Below are positions 43,861-53,433 of a stretch of 64,000 nt of DNA, piece by piece; the first letter of the stretch is position 1; the number at the start of each line of letters is the position of its first letter. Under the pieces are notes generated by a model. The model ran no database searches, was not told where the DNA came from, and saw only the letters and a program-made list of their open reading frames with translations. Location: NCBI RefSeq assembly GCF_964253915.1, contig NZ_CAXUSG020000013.1:62001-126000 (forward strand), given 5' to 3'. The position numbers were made by a program, and so were the translations under genes. The DNA comes from Metarhizobium sp964253915. GTDB lineage: Bacteria; Pseudomonadota; Alphaproteobacteria; Rhizobiales; Rhizobiaceae.

Positions 43861-43940
43861 CAGCTTGTTAACAGCAAGGTCCGATAACTCTTGATGTCGG
43901 CGTCGATTGGCACCACATTATGCAGGGAAAGGAACATGCC

Positions 43941-44270
43941 ATGAAGCAGAGCAACGCCAAGTTCAGAATCGGTGAGGTCGTCCGCCATCGGATTTTCCCG
44001 TTCCGTGGCGTCGTTTTCGATGTGGACCCCGAATTCTCCAATACGGAAGAGTGGTGGAACGCCATTCCGGCCGAAATCCGCCCGAGCAAAGACCAGCCAT
44101 TCTACCACCTGCTGGCCGAAAACGACGAGACGGAATACGTCGCCTACGTCTCCGAGCAGAATCTCGTGGCGGACGAAAGCGGCCTTCCCTTGCGCAATCC
44201 GCAGATCGGCCAGATCTTCGAAAAGAGCCAGGCTGGCGAATACCGACCGAAGTACAACATCTCCCACTGA
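43941..44270 (+). CDS. hspQ: heat shock protein HspQ (YccV-like)
   Basis: The 109-residue protein has the HspQ/YccV hemimethylated-DNA-binding-like domain: FRIGEVVRHRIFPFRGVVFDVDPEF, then HLLAENDETEYVAYVSEQNLVAD. In E. coli it destabilises DnaA variants and modulates Lon. The ATG at 43941 has AGGA 7 bases upstream; an earlier ATG in the frame is less likely. It is followed by a strong terminator. Confidence 0.95.
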   Translation: MKQSNAKFRIGEVVRHRIFPFRGVVFDVDPEFSNTEEWWNAIPAEIRPSKDQPFYHLLAENDETEYVAYVSEQNLVADESGLPLRNPQIGQIFEKSQAGEYRPKYNISH

Positions 44271-44293
44271 GGGATAACGACGAACTGAAAGCA

Positions 44294-44320
44294 AAAAGCC
44301 CGGCCGATGGCCGGGCTTTT
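44294..44320. terminator. bidirectional Rho-independent terminator
   Basis: A perfect 12 bp stem (AAAAGCCCGGCC / GGCCGGGCTTTT) with a 3-base loop lies between the convergent hspQ and IalB-family genes. It has A and T runs on both sides. Confidence 0.95.
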
Positions 44321-44343
44321 GTTTATTCTTCGGGTCGCGAAGC

Positions 44344-44979
44344 TTACTGCTGGGTTGCAGCCTTCTGGGCTTCTTCCAGCTTCTTGCGGGCTTCCTCGGC
44401 CTTCTTCTGCATGCCTTCTTCCAGGCTGCGCTGGCTTTCGGCGAGCTTCGATTCCGACATTGCCTCGCCGTCGAATGCGCCGGTGAAGCCTTCGAGCGAA
44501 ATCTTGATCGGGTTCGGGGCGCGGCGGAAATTGATCGAGGTGAAGATCACTTCGCCACCCTTCTTGAGCGAGGCGATCATGCCGTCGGTCAGGGCGACTT
44601 CGGCCGTGCAACGGTCCGGAAGGCAGACAGCGTAATCGAGCTTCTGGCCCTTGCCACCGTCGATCTGCATGACGACGCCCGGAGGAATGAGGCGCGCGGA
44701 GGGAACCGAAACCTGCAGCAGCTTGCGGTTGACCTTGCCCGAAACTGTGATGAGGCCAACGGCCGTGATCATCTGGCCGCTATTGGCGCGCAGGATGTTC
44801 TGTACTGCACAGATGTCATTGTCTTCCTGCTTGCTGCAGGTCTTGAACCAGCCGAGCGGCGGCTGACCGGCGGCGGCTGCATCCTGCGCTGCCGAAGTCG
44901 AGGGCATGGAAGCCGCGCCGAAGGTAAGAGCGAGAGCGGAAAACCCCGCCCGCGTGAAGGTGTTTGCCTTGATCGTCAT
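44344..44979 (-). CDS. invasion-associated locus B (IalB) family protein
   Basis: The 211-residue exported protein has a signal peptide (about residues 1-30, ending STSAAQ) and the IalB core: WFKTCSKQEDNDICAVQNIL, then LLQVSVPSARLIPPGVVMQIDGGK, and LDYAVCLPDRCTAEVALTDGMI. The C-terminus is a charged helix (SLEEGMQKKAEEARKKLEEAQKA). IalB was named from Bartonella invasion, but the family is common in non-pathogenic rhizobia. The start at 44979 is preferred to the longer frame at 45024. Confidence 0.9.
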   Translation of the reverse strand: MTIKANTFTRAGFSALALTFGAASMPSTSAAQDAAAAGQPPLGWFKTCSKQEDNDICAVQNILRANSGQMITAVGLITVSGKVNRKLLQVSVPSARLIPPGVVMQIDGGKGQKLDYAVCLPDRCTAEVALTDGMIASLKKGGEVIFTSINFRRAPNPIKISLEGFTGAFDGEAMSESKLAESQRSLEEGMQKKAEEARKKLEEAQKAATQQ

Positions 44980-45249
44980 AACGAAATCCGTCTCCTGAAA
45001 TCCGGTGCCGGAACGGCTCTCCACCGGTCCTGACTGATTTGGTTCATTCTGCCGTCACCTGTCGTTCAAATGAGGCAAATAGATGACCCTGTAATCCCGG
45101 AACCCCTGTTACATTGGGCCGCGGCGGATATCCAGCATTTCTTTGATCTTCCGCCGCCGCCGCTCGACAATTAACATAATCGCGTGGTGGATTCGCCAGG
45201 AACACCCGCAGCGACCTCCTGTGCCGCTGCCGATATTGAAGGAAAAGCC

Positions 45250-47058
45250 GTGCGCCGACTGATGATTGCTGCCCTGACAAGCCTCGCCCTTGCCCCATGG
45301 CTGCATGCCGCCCCGCTGCACGGTATCGCCATGCATGGGGAACCGGCGCTGCCGGCGGATTACAGGCATTTTTCCTACGTCAATCCGGATGTGAAGAAGG
45401 GTGGCAAGATCACCTATGGCGTGGTCGGCACCTTCGACAATCTCAATCCCTTCATTCTCAAAAGCATGCGCACCACGGCGCGCGGCATGTGGGATCCGCA
45501 ATTCGGCAGCATGATGTTCGAATCGCTGATGACCCGCTCGGCCGACGAGCCCTTCAGCCTCTACGGGCTGCTGGCCGAAAGCGTCGAGTGGGACGACACT
45601 CGCAGTTTTGCGCAGTTCAACCTCAATCCCAAGGCCCGCTGGTCCGACGGCAAGCCGGTGACGCCCGAAGACGTGATCTTCACCTTCGAACTGCTGCGCG
45701 ACAAGGGCCGCCTGCCCTTCAACCGCCGGATGGAATCGATCGCCAGGCTGGAAAAGATCGGCGAGCACGGCGTCCGCTTCACCTTCAACGACAAGGCCGA
45801 CCGGGAAACGCCGCTGATCATCGCCGCCTACATGCCGGTGCTGCCGAAACATGCCGTCGATATCGAGCGTTTCGACCAGTCGTCGCTATCGCCGCCGGTC
45901 GGTTCCGGCCCGTATCGCATCAAGTCGGTGGCGCCGGGCGAGCGGATCGTCTACGTGCGCGATCCGAATTATTGGGGCAAGGACATTCCCGCCAAGGTCG
46001 GTTTCGACAATTACGACGAGATCGCCGTGGAATATTTTTTGCAGGAAAATACGCTGTTCGAAGCCTTCAAGAAGGGGGAGATCGATCTCTACCTGGACGG
46101 CAATCCGGGACATTGGAACCGGGCGTACAATTTCCCGGCCGCCACGTCGGGCGCCATCGTCAAGGACGTCTTCAAGCCGCGGCTGCCGACCGGTATGCTG
46201 GGTTTCGTCTTCAACACCCGCCGCCCCTATTTTGCCGATGCCCGGGTGCGCGAGGGCCTGTCGCTGGTGTTCGATTTCGAATGGGCCAACCGCAACCTGT
46301 TCGAAAACGCCTATAAGCGGACCCAAAGCTACTGGCAGAATTCCGACCTCTCCAGCCTCGGCGTGCCGGCCGGTCCGCTGGAGCGCGAAATGATGGGTGA
46401 CATCGCCAGCCGCATCGATCCGGCCGTTCTCGATGGCACCTATCGCATGCCGGTCACCGACGGCTCCGGGCGCGATCGCGCGGTGCTCAAGCAGGCCGTC
46501 GATCTCCTGAAAGAGGCGGGGTATGCCATCGAGGACGGTGTGATGGTCGATGCCGGCGGCAAGCAGCTTGCCTTCGAGGTGATGACCCAGAATGCCGACC
46601 AGGAGAAGCTGGCGCTTGCCTACCAGCGCTCGCTGCGGGCGCTGGGGATCGCGCTGTCGGTGCGCACGGTCGACGATTCGCAGTTCCAGAGCCGGACCAT
46701 CAGTTTCAACTTCGACATGGTGATGAAGAGTTTCACCTCGTCGCTTTCTCCGGGCATCGAGCAGGTCTCGCGCTGGGGATCGCAGGCGCGCGACCGGCAG
46801 GGCAGCGAAAATTACGCCGGCACCGCCGATCCCGATCTCGACAAGCTGATCGCCAACATGCTGGGCGCCCGCACCGCCGAATCGTTCCAGGCTGCAGTGC
46901 GATCCTTCGACCGGATGCTGATTTCCCGGCATTATTTCGTGCCGCTCTACCATCTCGGCGAACAATGGGTGGCCCGCCATCGCCGCATAGGCCGGCCGGA
47001 AACCCTGCCGCTCTACGGCTACCAGCTGCCGACATGGTGGGATGCAAGCGCGCAATAA
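45250..47058 (+). CDS. extracellular solute-binding protein, family 5 (YejA/oligopeptide type)
   Basis: The ~602-residue binding protein has a signal peptide after the GTG start at 45250 (VRRLMIAALTSLALAPWLHA), which has GAAGGAAAA upstream, so the longer frame at 45184 is not needed. Motifs: KKGGKITYGVVGTFDNLNPF, the family-5 ARWSDGKPVTPEDVIFTFE, and GPYRIKSV. YejA relatives bind oligopeptides or microcin C-like compounds. No permease or ATPase genes lie beside it, so it is an orphan that must use a distant transporter. Confidence 0.92.
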   Translation: MRRLMIAALTSLALAPWLHAAPLHGIAMHGEPALPADYRHFSYVNPDVKKGGKITYGVVGTFDNLNPFILKSMRTTARGMWDPQFGSMMFESLMTRSADEPFSLYGLLAESVEWDDTRSFAQFNLNPKARWSDGKPVTPEDVIFTFELLRDKGRLPFNRRMESIARLEKIGEHGVRFTFNDKADRETPLIIAAYMPVLPKHAVDIERFDQSSLSPPVGSGPYRIKSVAPGERIVYVRDPNYWGKDIPAKVGFDNYDEIAVEYFLQENTLFEAFKKGEIDLYLDGNPGHWNRAYNFPAATSGAIVKDVFKPRLPTGMLGFVFNTRRPYFADARVREGLSLVFDFEWANRNLFENAYKRTQSYWQNSDLSSLGVPAGPLEREMMGDIASRIDPAVLDGTYRMPVTDGSGRDRAVLKQAVDLLKEAGYAIEDGVMVDAGGKQLAFEVMTQNADQEKLALAYQRSLRALGIALSVRTVDDSQFQSRTISFNFDMVMKSFTSSLSPGIEQVSRWGSQARDRQGSENYAGTADPDLDKLIANMLGARTAESFQAAVRSFDRMLISRHYFVPLYHLGEQWVARHRRIGRPETLPLYGYQLPTWWDASAQ

Positions 47059-47143
47059 TCGCGGGTTCCCTTTTGGTAACCGGTTGAATCCGAATCACCG
47101 AAAGCCTAGATCGCGATAACTCTTTCAGACAAAGGACAAACAT

Positions 47144-47803
47144 ATGGAGCGGATTACCATCGATATCGTTTCGGACGTCGTCTGCCCGTGGTGCTATCTC
47201 GGCAAGGCGCGACTGGAAAAGGCGCTGGCCGAAGTGGCCGACGAGGTGGCTGTCGATATCAACTGGCGCCCCTACCAGCTCAACCCCGACTATCCGCCTG
47301 AGGGCGTCGACCAGCAGAAGGCGCTGGCCGAAAAGCTCGGCGGCAAGGCCAACATGGACCGCGCCCACGAAACCCTGACGGCACTCGGCAAGGAAGTCGG
47401 CATCAATTTCGATTTCGCCGCCATCAAGATCGGCCCCAACACCATGGATGCCCACCGCCTGCTGCTCTGGGCGCATACCGAAGGCCGCGATATCCAGGAC
47501 AAGGTGGTGACGGCGCTGTTCAAGGCGAATTTCGAAGAGGGCAAAAACATCGGCGACCACGCCGTGCTTCTCGACATCGCCGAAAAGGCCGGGCTCGACA
47601 CGGAACTGATCGGCCGCCTGCTGGCGTCGGACGCCGACCGCGAGATGATCGTGACGGAAATCGATTCGGCCAAGCAGATGGGCGTCAACGGCGTACCGTT
47701 CTTCATCTTCGAACACCAATATGCCGTCAGCGGCGCGCAGACGCCGGATGTTCTGGCAGGTGCACTGCGGGAAATCGCCGCGCAGAAAGCGCAGGCGCAA
47801 TAA
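47144..47803 (+). CDS. DsbA-family oxidoreductase (FrnE-like)
   Basis: This 219-residue protein has the active-site motif CPWC at residues 14-17 (DVVCPWCYLG) and the FrnE-like IGPNTMDAHRLLLWAHTEGR and NGVPFFIFEHQYAVSGAQ, the latter containing the cis-Pro loop (GVPF). There is no signal peptide, so it is likely cytoplasmic, unlike classical DsbA. Relatives act in thiol-disulfide or glutathione-type reactions. Confidence 0.93.
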   Translation: MERITIDIVSDVVCPWCYLGKARLEKALAEVADEVAVDINWRPYQLNPDYPPEGVDQQKALAEKLGGKANMDRAHETLTALGKEVGINFDFAAIKIGPNTMDAHRLLLWAHTEGRDIQDKVVTALFKANFEEGKNIGDHAVLLDIAEKAGLDTELIGRLLASDADREMIVTEIDSAKQMGVNGVPFFIFEHQYAVSGAQTPDVLAGALREIAAQKAQAQ

Positions 47804-47920
47804 GAAGCGGTGACGACTCGCGCAGGAAACGCTAAACAAGGCTCCATTCGTGTCGGCTGGCATGTGCCGTCCTGCTCCCAAGGGACCGTCTGACACCCCG
47901 TCTTCTTGGAGTTTCCTGCC

Positions 47921-48859
47921 GTGTCCCCGGACCACAGTCTGAAGGGCGTGCTGTTCGCCTTTGCCGCGTTTGCCGCCTTTTCCTTCAGCGATGCCAGCGT
48001 CAAGCTGATCGATGGCGTCTTGTCGCCTTATGAATCCGCCTTCTTCGGTGCGGTTTTCGGGCTTCTCGCCCTGCCGCTGCTGATGAAGAAAGGCGACCGC
48101 TGGAGCGACATGTTCCGCAGCACCAACCGGCCGCTGTGGATGCTGCGCTTCTTCGCGGCTGCCGGCGGCGCCATCGGCAGCGTCACCGCCTTCACGCATC
48201 TGTCGATGGCGGAAGCCTTTGCGCTGATCTTCCTGCTGCCGTCCTTCGTCACCATCATGTCGGTGATCTTTCTCAAGGAGAAGGTCGGTATCCGGCGCTG
48301 GGCGGCGGTGCTGGTCGGTTTTGCCGGCGTACTCGTCGTGCTGCGCCCCGGTTTTCGCGAGTTGTCCATCGGCCATCTGGGCGCCATCGTCGGCGGCATT
48401 ACCGGCGCTGTGTCGATCATCATCTTTCGCGCCATGGGGCCGCAGGAAAAGAACATCTCGCTTTACGGCGCCGGTGTGCTCGGCTGGATGACGATCAGCG
48501 GCCTCCTGACGATCTCGAACTTCGTGCCGCCCAGCGGCGTGCAATGGGTCTATCTCGCCGGCTTTGGCCTGCTGGCGGCAGCCGGCAACGTGCTTTTGAT
48601 GTATGCGGCCAACCATGCGCCGGCAGCCCTGATCGGCCCGATCCAGTACAGCCAGATGTTATGGGCGATCCTGCTCGGTTATCTGGTTTTCGGCGACAGC
48701 ATCGACATGCCCACCTGGATCGGCATCGTGCTGATCGTCGGCTCCGGCCTGCTGACGCTGATCCGCGAGCGCCAGCGTGGCACGCCTCTGCCGCCGCCCG
48801 TCGCGGCTGCCGACAGCCAGGCGGCCGTGGCGGTGACGCCGGAAAATGAGAAGGTTTAG
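47921..48859 (+). CDS. EamA/DMT-family transporter
   Basis: The ~312-residue membrane protein has about ten helices in two EamA halves, starting SLKGVLFAFAAFAAFSFSDASVKLI, with FLPSFVTIMSVIFLKEKVGIRRW and ALIGPIQYSQMLWAILLGYLVFGD. It has an extended C-terminal tail rich in Ala/Pro. The GTG at 47921 has TTGGAG upstream and is chosen over the TTG at 47906. The substrate cannot be deduced. A large palindromic element follows its stop. Confidence 0.92.
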   Translation: MSPDHSLKGVLFAFAAFAAFSFSDASVKLIDGVLSPYESAFFGAVFGLLALPLLMKKGDRWSDMFRSTNRPLWMLRFFAAAGGAIGSVTAFTHLSMAEAFALIFLLPSFVTIMSVIFLKEKVGIRRWAAVLVGFAGVLVVLRPGFRELSIGHLGAIVGGITGAVSIIIFRAMGPQEKNISLYGAGVLGWMTISGLLTISNFVPPSGVQWVYLAGFGLLAAAGNVLLMYAANHAPAALIGPIQYSQMLWAILLGYLVFGDSIDMPTWIGIVLIVGSGLLTLIRERQRGTPLPPPVAAADSQAAVAVTPENEKV

Positions 48860-48890
48860 CGAGATTGATGGGTTGATTGGCGTTGGCGTT

Positions 48891-49031
48891 GGCGACGGCC
48901 CCTCATCCCCCTGCCGGGACCTTCTCCCCGTTCTGACGGGGAGAAGGGGCTTGTGGCACTGTCGGCGCTCCATCCTCCTTCGCCCCGCTTGCGGGGAGAA
49001 GGTCCCGGCAGGGGGATGAGGGGCCGTCGCC
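48891..49031. repeat. large palindromic intergenic element (RIME-like)
   Basis: A perfect 40 bp inverted repeat (48891-48930 and 48992-49031; arms begin GGCGACGGCCCCTCATCC) encloses about 61 bp. Inner hairpins include CTCCCCGTTCTGACGGGGAG and CGCCCCGCTTGCGGGG. Sequence and structure resemble the Rhizobium-specific intergenic mosaic elements. It lies between convergent genes. Confidence 0.85.
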
Positions 49032-49053
49032 GCCGACAAACCGCCCCAAAACC

Positions 49054-49524
49054 TCACTCGACGCGCGGAACGCAACGCACCTCTGTCAGCACCGAATTGG
49101 CGATGAAGCAGGCCTCATGTGCGGCGTGATGCAGCGCCTCGTGTTCGGCTTCTCCCGGAACCTTGTCGCCGGAGAAAGTAACGGTCGGATAAAGCGTCAC
49201 GACCGTCATGGCGATCTTGCCGGCGGCATTTTTCGCCATCACGCCTTCGGCGGCATCGCGATAGGCATCCACCCGGTATCCCGCCTTGGCCGCCAGCGAC
49301 AGAAACCACAACATATGGCACGAGGAGAGCGAGGCGACGAAAGCCTCCTCCGGATCGACGGCATTTTCTATCGACAGCGGCAGAGGCACGACGTGGGCCG
49401 AGGACGATGCGGGAACCGAGATACCGCCATCGAACTCCCAGAGATGAGCGCGGGAGTAGCGATTATCGAGGAACCCTTCGGTCTCACCACGCTGCCAGCT
49501 GATCGTCGCCGTATAGATTGCCAT
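49054..49524 (-). CDS. OsmC-family peroxiredoxin-like protein
   Basis: The 156-residue protein has the OsmC features: AVDPEEAFVASLSSCHMLWFLSLAAKAGY with a reactive cysteine (about residue 68), and HEACFIANSVLTEV with the second cysteine near 144. OsmC/Ohr proteins reduce organic hydroperoxides. It is a single-gene unit before mfd, 37 bp downstream of its ATG's neighbour on the same strand. Confidence 0.92.
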   Translation of the reverse strand: MAIYTATISWQRGETEGFLDNRYSRAHLWEFDGGISVPASSSAHVVPLPLSIENAVDPEEAFVASLSSCHMLWFLSLAAKAGYRVDAYRDAAEGVMAKNAAGKIAMTVVTLYPTVTFSGDKVPGEAEHEALHHAAHEACFIANSVLTEVRCVPRVE

Positions 49525-49561
49525 CCACCTCTTCCTTTTGCTTCACACCGCGCCTGCGTTC

Positions 49562-52500
49562 TCAGGCCTTCTTGTCCAATAGTCCGGCCAGCTGCGTCAT
49601 CACCATCGCCGCGCCCGACAGGCGTTTTTCCGGCGTCGGCAGGTCGCGGTTGAGGAACAGGCTGTGGTCCTGGCGGATCTTCGCCATCGTTCCCTGCTTG
49701 GCAATGTAGCCGACCAGCGCCGCCGGATCGGGGAATTCCCGGTTGCGGAACTGCACGACGATACCCTTCGGCCCGGCCTCCAGCTTCTCGACATTGGCCT
49801 TGCGGCAGAGCGATTTCACATAGACGATTTTCAGCAGATGCTGCACCTCGATCGGCATCGGCCCGAAACGGTCGATCATCTCGGCGCCGAAACCGTCGAT
49901 TTCGGAAAGCTCCGTCACTTCGCCGAGGCGGCGGTAAAGGCCCATGCGCAGGTGCAGGTCCGGCACGTAGTCGTCGGGGATCATGACGGGCGTGCCGACA
50001 GAAATCTGCGGCGACCAGCCGGTATCGGCGATCTCGTCGACGCCCTTCACCTCGGCCACCGCCTCCTCGAGCATCTGCTGGTAAAGCTCGAATCCGACTT
50101 CCTTGATGTGACCGGACTGCTCTTCGCCCAGCAGGTTGCCGGCGCCGCGGATGTCGAGGTCGTGGCTCGCGAGCTGGAAGCCGGCGCCGAGCGTATCGAG
50201 CGACTGCAACACCTTCAGGCGCCGGTCGGCCTGCGCCGTCAGCACCTTGTTGACTGGCAGGGTGAACAGCGCGAAGGCGCGCACCTTGGAACGGCCGACG
50301 CGGCCGCGCAGCTGGTAGAGCTGCGCCAGGCCGAACATATCGGCCCGGTGAACGATCAGCGTGTTGGCCGTCGGCACGTCGAGGCCGGATTCGACGATGG
50401 TGGTCGACAGGAGCACGTCATACTTGCCGTCGTAGAAGGCGTTCATGATGTCTTCGAGCTCACCTGCCGGCATCTGGCCGTGGGCCACGGCCACCTTCAG
50501 CTCCGGCACGTCGGACTGCAGGAAGGCCTGGATGTCGGCGAGGTCGGCGAGCCGCGGGCAGACGTAAAAACTCTGGCCGCCGCGATAATGCTCGCGCATC
50601 AGCGTCTCGCGGATGACCAGCGGATCGAAGGGCGAGATGAAGGTGCGTACCGCCATGCGGTCGACCGGCGGCGTGGTGATCAGCGACAGTTCGCGCACCC
50701 CGGTCATGGCAAGCTGCAGCGTACGCGGGATCGGCGTCGCCGACAGCGTCAGCACATGCACGTCGCTTTTCAGCTCCTTTAGCCGTTCCTTGTGCTTGAC
50801 GCCGAAATGCTGCTCTTCGTCGATGATCAACAGGCCGAGATTGGCGAAATTGATGCCGGCGCCGAGCAGCGCATGGGTGCCGACGACGACGTCGGTCTTG
50901 CCTTCGGCCACTTCCTTCTTGGTCAGCGCCAGTTCCTTGGACCCGACGAGGCGCGAGGCCTGCGCCACGCGGATCGGAAGGCCGCGGAAGCGTTCGGAAA
51001 AGGTCTTGAAATGCTGGCGGGCGAGCAGCGTTGTCGGCACGACGACGGCGACCTGCACGCCGTTCATCGCCGCGACGAAGGCGGCGCGCAGCGCCACTTC
51101 CGTCTTGCCGAAACCGACGTCGCCGCAGACGAGGCGGTCCATCGGCCGGCCGGCGCCGAGATCGCTGCGCACCGCCTCGATGGCGTTCATCTGGTCTTCC
51201 GTTTCGTCATAGGGGAAACGGGCGGCGAATTCGTCGTAGAGGCCTTCCGGGGTGGTCAGCAGCGGCGCGTAACGCGTCAGGCGCTCGGCGGCGATCTTGA
51301 TCAGGCCGCCGGCCATGTCGAGCAGGCGTTTTTTCAGCTTGGCCTTGCGCATCTGCCAGGCACCGCCGCCCAGCTTGTCCAGCTGCACCTCGGTGCCCTC
51401 GCCGCCGTATCGCGACAGGAGGTCGATGTTTTCCACCGGCAGGAACAGTTTGGCGTCGTCGGCATATTGCAGTTCGAGGCAGGCATGCGGCGCGCCGGCG
51501 GCCTCGATGGTTTTCAGGCCGACGAAACGGCCGATGCCGTGCTCAGCGTGCACGACGATCGAGCCTTCGTCCAGGCCGGCGACTTCGGAGATGAAGTCCG
51601 CCCCGCGCTTGCGGCGCTTGGAGCGGCGCACCATGCGGTCGCCCAGAATGTCCTGCTCGCCGATGACGACGAGATCGCCGGCCTCGAAGCCGGCCTCGAG
51701 GCTGAGCACCGTCGATGCCGCCTCGCCCTTGCCGAGGCCCGACAGGTCCTTCAGCCGGGTGACCGGCTTGATCTTTTCCAGGCCATGTTCGGCAAGCACC
51801 TGCAGCAGGCGATCGAGCGAACCTTCCGACCAGCCGGTGACCAACACCTTCTTGCCCTTGGCACGCTTCTCGCCGATATGCTTGACCGCGAGGTCGAAGA
51901 CGTTGACGCGTTCGCCGTCACCGCTCTCCGCCGCCGGCTTTGCCCAGCGCGGGCCGACATGCGCATCGACCGTCACCACCTTGCGGCTTTCGCCCTCGAT
52001 CTCGTTGAACGGCGTCAGGCGGATGGCACCGAAAGCATCCAGCGTGCGGCCGAAGAGTTTTGCTTCGAGGTAGAGTTGGCCGGGGGAAACCGGCTTGTAG
52101 GGCGCTCCTTGCGTCATCTGGCCCTTGGCCGGCTGGCCGGCGCTCTGGCGTGCCTCGTAATAATCGAGGACCAGTTTGGCGCGTTCCTCCGAGGCTTCGC
52201 GCACCGTGTGGTCGGTGACGATCAGGAAACCTTTGAGATAATCGAAGACGGTTTCCAGTTTCTCGTAGAACAGCGGCAGCCAGTGTTCCATGCCGGCATA
52301 ACGTCGGCCTTCGGAGACGGCGACATAGAGCGAATCGTCACGGGTGGCGGCGCCGAAGAGCGACAGGTAGTTCTTGCGGAAACGGCTGATCGTATCCGGC
52401 GTCAGCGTCACCTCGCTCATCGGGTTGAGGTTCAGCGAACGGGCCTGGCCGGTGGTGCGCTGGCTGGCCGGATCGAAGGTGCGGATGCTCTCCAGCGTAT

Positions 52501-53071
52501 CGCCGAAGAAATCGAGGCGCACCGGCTCTTCCGTGCCGGGCACGAAGACATCGAGAATGCCGCCGCGCACGGCGAACTCGCCGACCTCGCGCACCGTGGC
52601 GACGCGGTCGAAACCGTTGCGCTCCAGGCGGGCAGCGATGTCGTCCATGCGGATCTGGTTGCCGGGCTTGGCGGAAAAGGCGAGGCTTTCGATGACGTCG
52701 CGCGGCGCCATCTTCTGCAGCATGGCGTTGACGGTGACCAGCACGATGGCCGGATGCGGCTTCTTTTCGTGAGCAATCAGGCCGGAGAGCGCCGAGAGGC
52801 GCCGGGCGGACGTGTCGGCGCTTGGAGAGACGCGGTCATAGGGCAGGCAATCCCAGGCCGGTAGCGTCAGCACCGGGATTTCGGGCACGAGGAAACCCAG
52901 CATCTGCTCGATATCGGCCATGCGCTGGCCGTCGGACAGCACATAAGCGACCGGCCGCCCTGCCTTTGCCAGTTCGGCGATCAGGAACGGCTCCATGCCG
53001 GGCGGCACGTTGCCGACCGTCAGCGCCGTGCCGAGCGAGGCCAGAAATTCGGGATCGAAACCGGGGATCAT
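49562..53071 (-). CDS. mfd: transcription-repair coupling factor Mfd
   Basis: Mfd removes RNA polymerase stalled at DNA damage and recruits UvrA. The 1169-residue protein has an N-terminal UvrB-like domain, a RNA-polymerase-binding domain (about 500-570), a RecG-like translocase with GDVGFGKTEVALRAAF (about 660) and DEEQHFGVKHKERLK, and a C-terminal inhibitory domain. The start at 53071 overlaps the sdhE stop by 4 bp (ATGA). The longer frame to 53323 is not supported. Confidence 0.98.
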   Translation of the reverse strand: MIPGFDPEFLASLGTALTVGNVPPGMEPFLIAELAKAGRPVAYVLSDGQRMADIEQMLGFLVPEIPVLTLPAWDCLPYDRVSPSADTSARRLSALSGLIAHEKKPHPAIVLVTVNAMLQKMAPRDVIESLAFSAKPGNQIRMDDIAARLERNGFDRVATVREVGEFAVRGGILDVFVPGTEEPVRLDFFGDTLESIRTFDPASQRTTGQARSLNLNPMSEVTLTPDTISRFRKNYLSLFGAATRDDSLYVAVSEGRRYAGMEHWLPLFYEKLETVFDYLKGFLIVTDHTVREASEERAKLVLDYYEARQSAGQPAKGQMTQGAPYKPVSPGQLYLEAKLFGRTLDAFGAIRLTPFNEIEGESRKVVTVDAHVGPRWAKPAAESGDGERVNVFDLAVKHIGEKRAKGKKVLVTGWSEGSLDRLLQVLAEHGLEKIKPVTRLKDLSGLGKGEAASTVLSLEAGFEAGDLVVIGEQDILGDRMVRRSKRRKRGADFISEVAGLDEGSIVVHAEHGIGRFVGLKTIEAAGAPHACLELQYADDAKLFLPVENIDLLSRYGGEGTEVQLDKLGGGAWQMRKAKLKKRLLDMAGGLIKIAAERLTRYAPLLTTPEGLYDEFAARFPYDETEDQMNAIEAVRSDLGAGRPMDRLVCGDVGFGKTEVALRAAFVAAMNGVQVAVVVPTTLLARQHFKTFSERFRGLPIRVAQASRLVGSKELALTKKEVAEGKTDVVVGTHALLGAGINFANLGLLIIDEEQHFGVKHKERLKELKSDVHVLTLSATPIPRTLQLAMTGVRELSLITTPPVDRMAVRTFISPFDPLVIRETLMREHYRGGQSFYVCPRLADLADIQAFLQSDVPELKVAVAHGQMPAGELEDIMNAFYDGKYDVLLSTTIVESGLDVPTANTLIVHRADMFGLAQLYQLRGRVGRSKVRAFALFTLPVNKVLTAQADRRLKVLQSLDTLGAGFQLASHDLDIRGAGNLLGEEQSGHIKEVGFELYQQMLEEAVAEVKGVDEIADTGWSPQISVGTPVMIPDDYVPDLHLRMGLYRRLGEVTELSEIDGFGAEMIDRFGPMPIEVQHLLKIVYVKSLCRKANVEKLEAGPKGIVVQFRNREFPDPAALVGYIAKQGTMAKIRQDHSLFLNRDLPTPEKRLSGAAMVMTQLAGLLDKKA

Positions 53072-53385
53072 TCTGCAGTCCTGAGAGTGGCGGCGGTGAC
53101 GGGGTCGAAATCCGGACGATAGGAGGCGATGCGATCGAAGAGCGTCGTGCGGAACCGTTCCGGCGTCGGCGCGGCGCCTGTCACCCATTTCACCAGGTCG
53201 TTGTCCTCTTCGGCCATGATCACCTCCAGCGCATCGAGTTCGGCCTCGTTGAGGCCGGCGATCTCGGCTTCGGCAAACTGGCCGAGAACCAGGTCCATCT
53301 CGCGGATGCCGCGATGCCAGCAACGGTAAAGGATCCGCCTGCGGCGAGGATCAAGGTCGGCGCTGGTGCGGCTGAGGCCGGTCAT
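53068..53385 (-). CDS. sdhE: succinate dehydrogenase assembly factor SdhE
   Basis: SdhE promotes covalent flavinylation of succinate dehydrogenase. The 105-residue protein has the RRRILYRCWHRGIREMDLVLG motif (the RGxxE signature) and the small five-helix domain. It overlaps mfd by 4 bp, an arrangement seen in other rhizobia. Confidence 0.94.
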   Translation of the reverse strand: MTGLSRTSADLDPRRRRILYRCWHRGIREMDLVLGQFAEAEIAGLNEAELDALEVIMAEEDNDLVKWVTGAAPTPERFRTTLFDRIASYRPDFDPVTAATLRTAE

Positions 53386-53433
53386 GGGATGGTCTTTCCG
53401 GTTGGGGACGATGTTTTGGATAGCCCGGCGCCA

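Noticed and set aside
50792..52864. 690-codon open frame antisense to mfd
   Set aside because: Mfd is unmistakable on the other strand, and the antisense product has shadow-frame composition.
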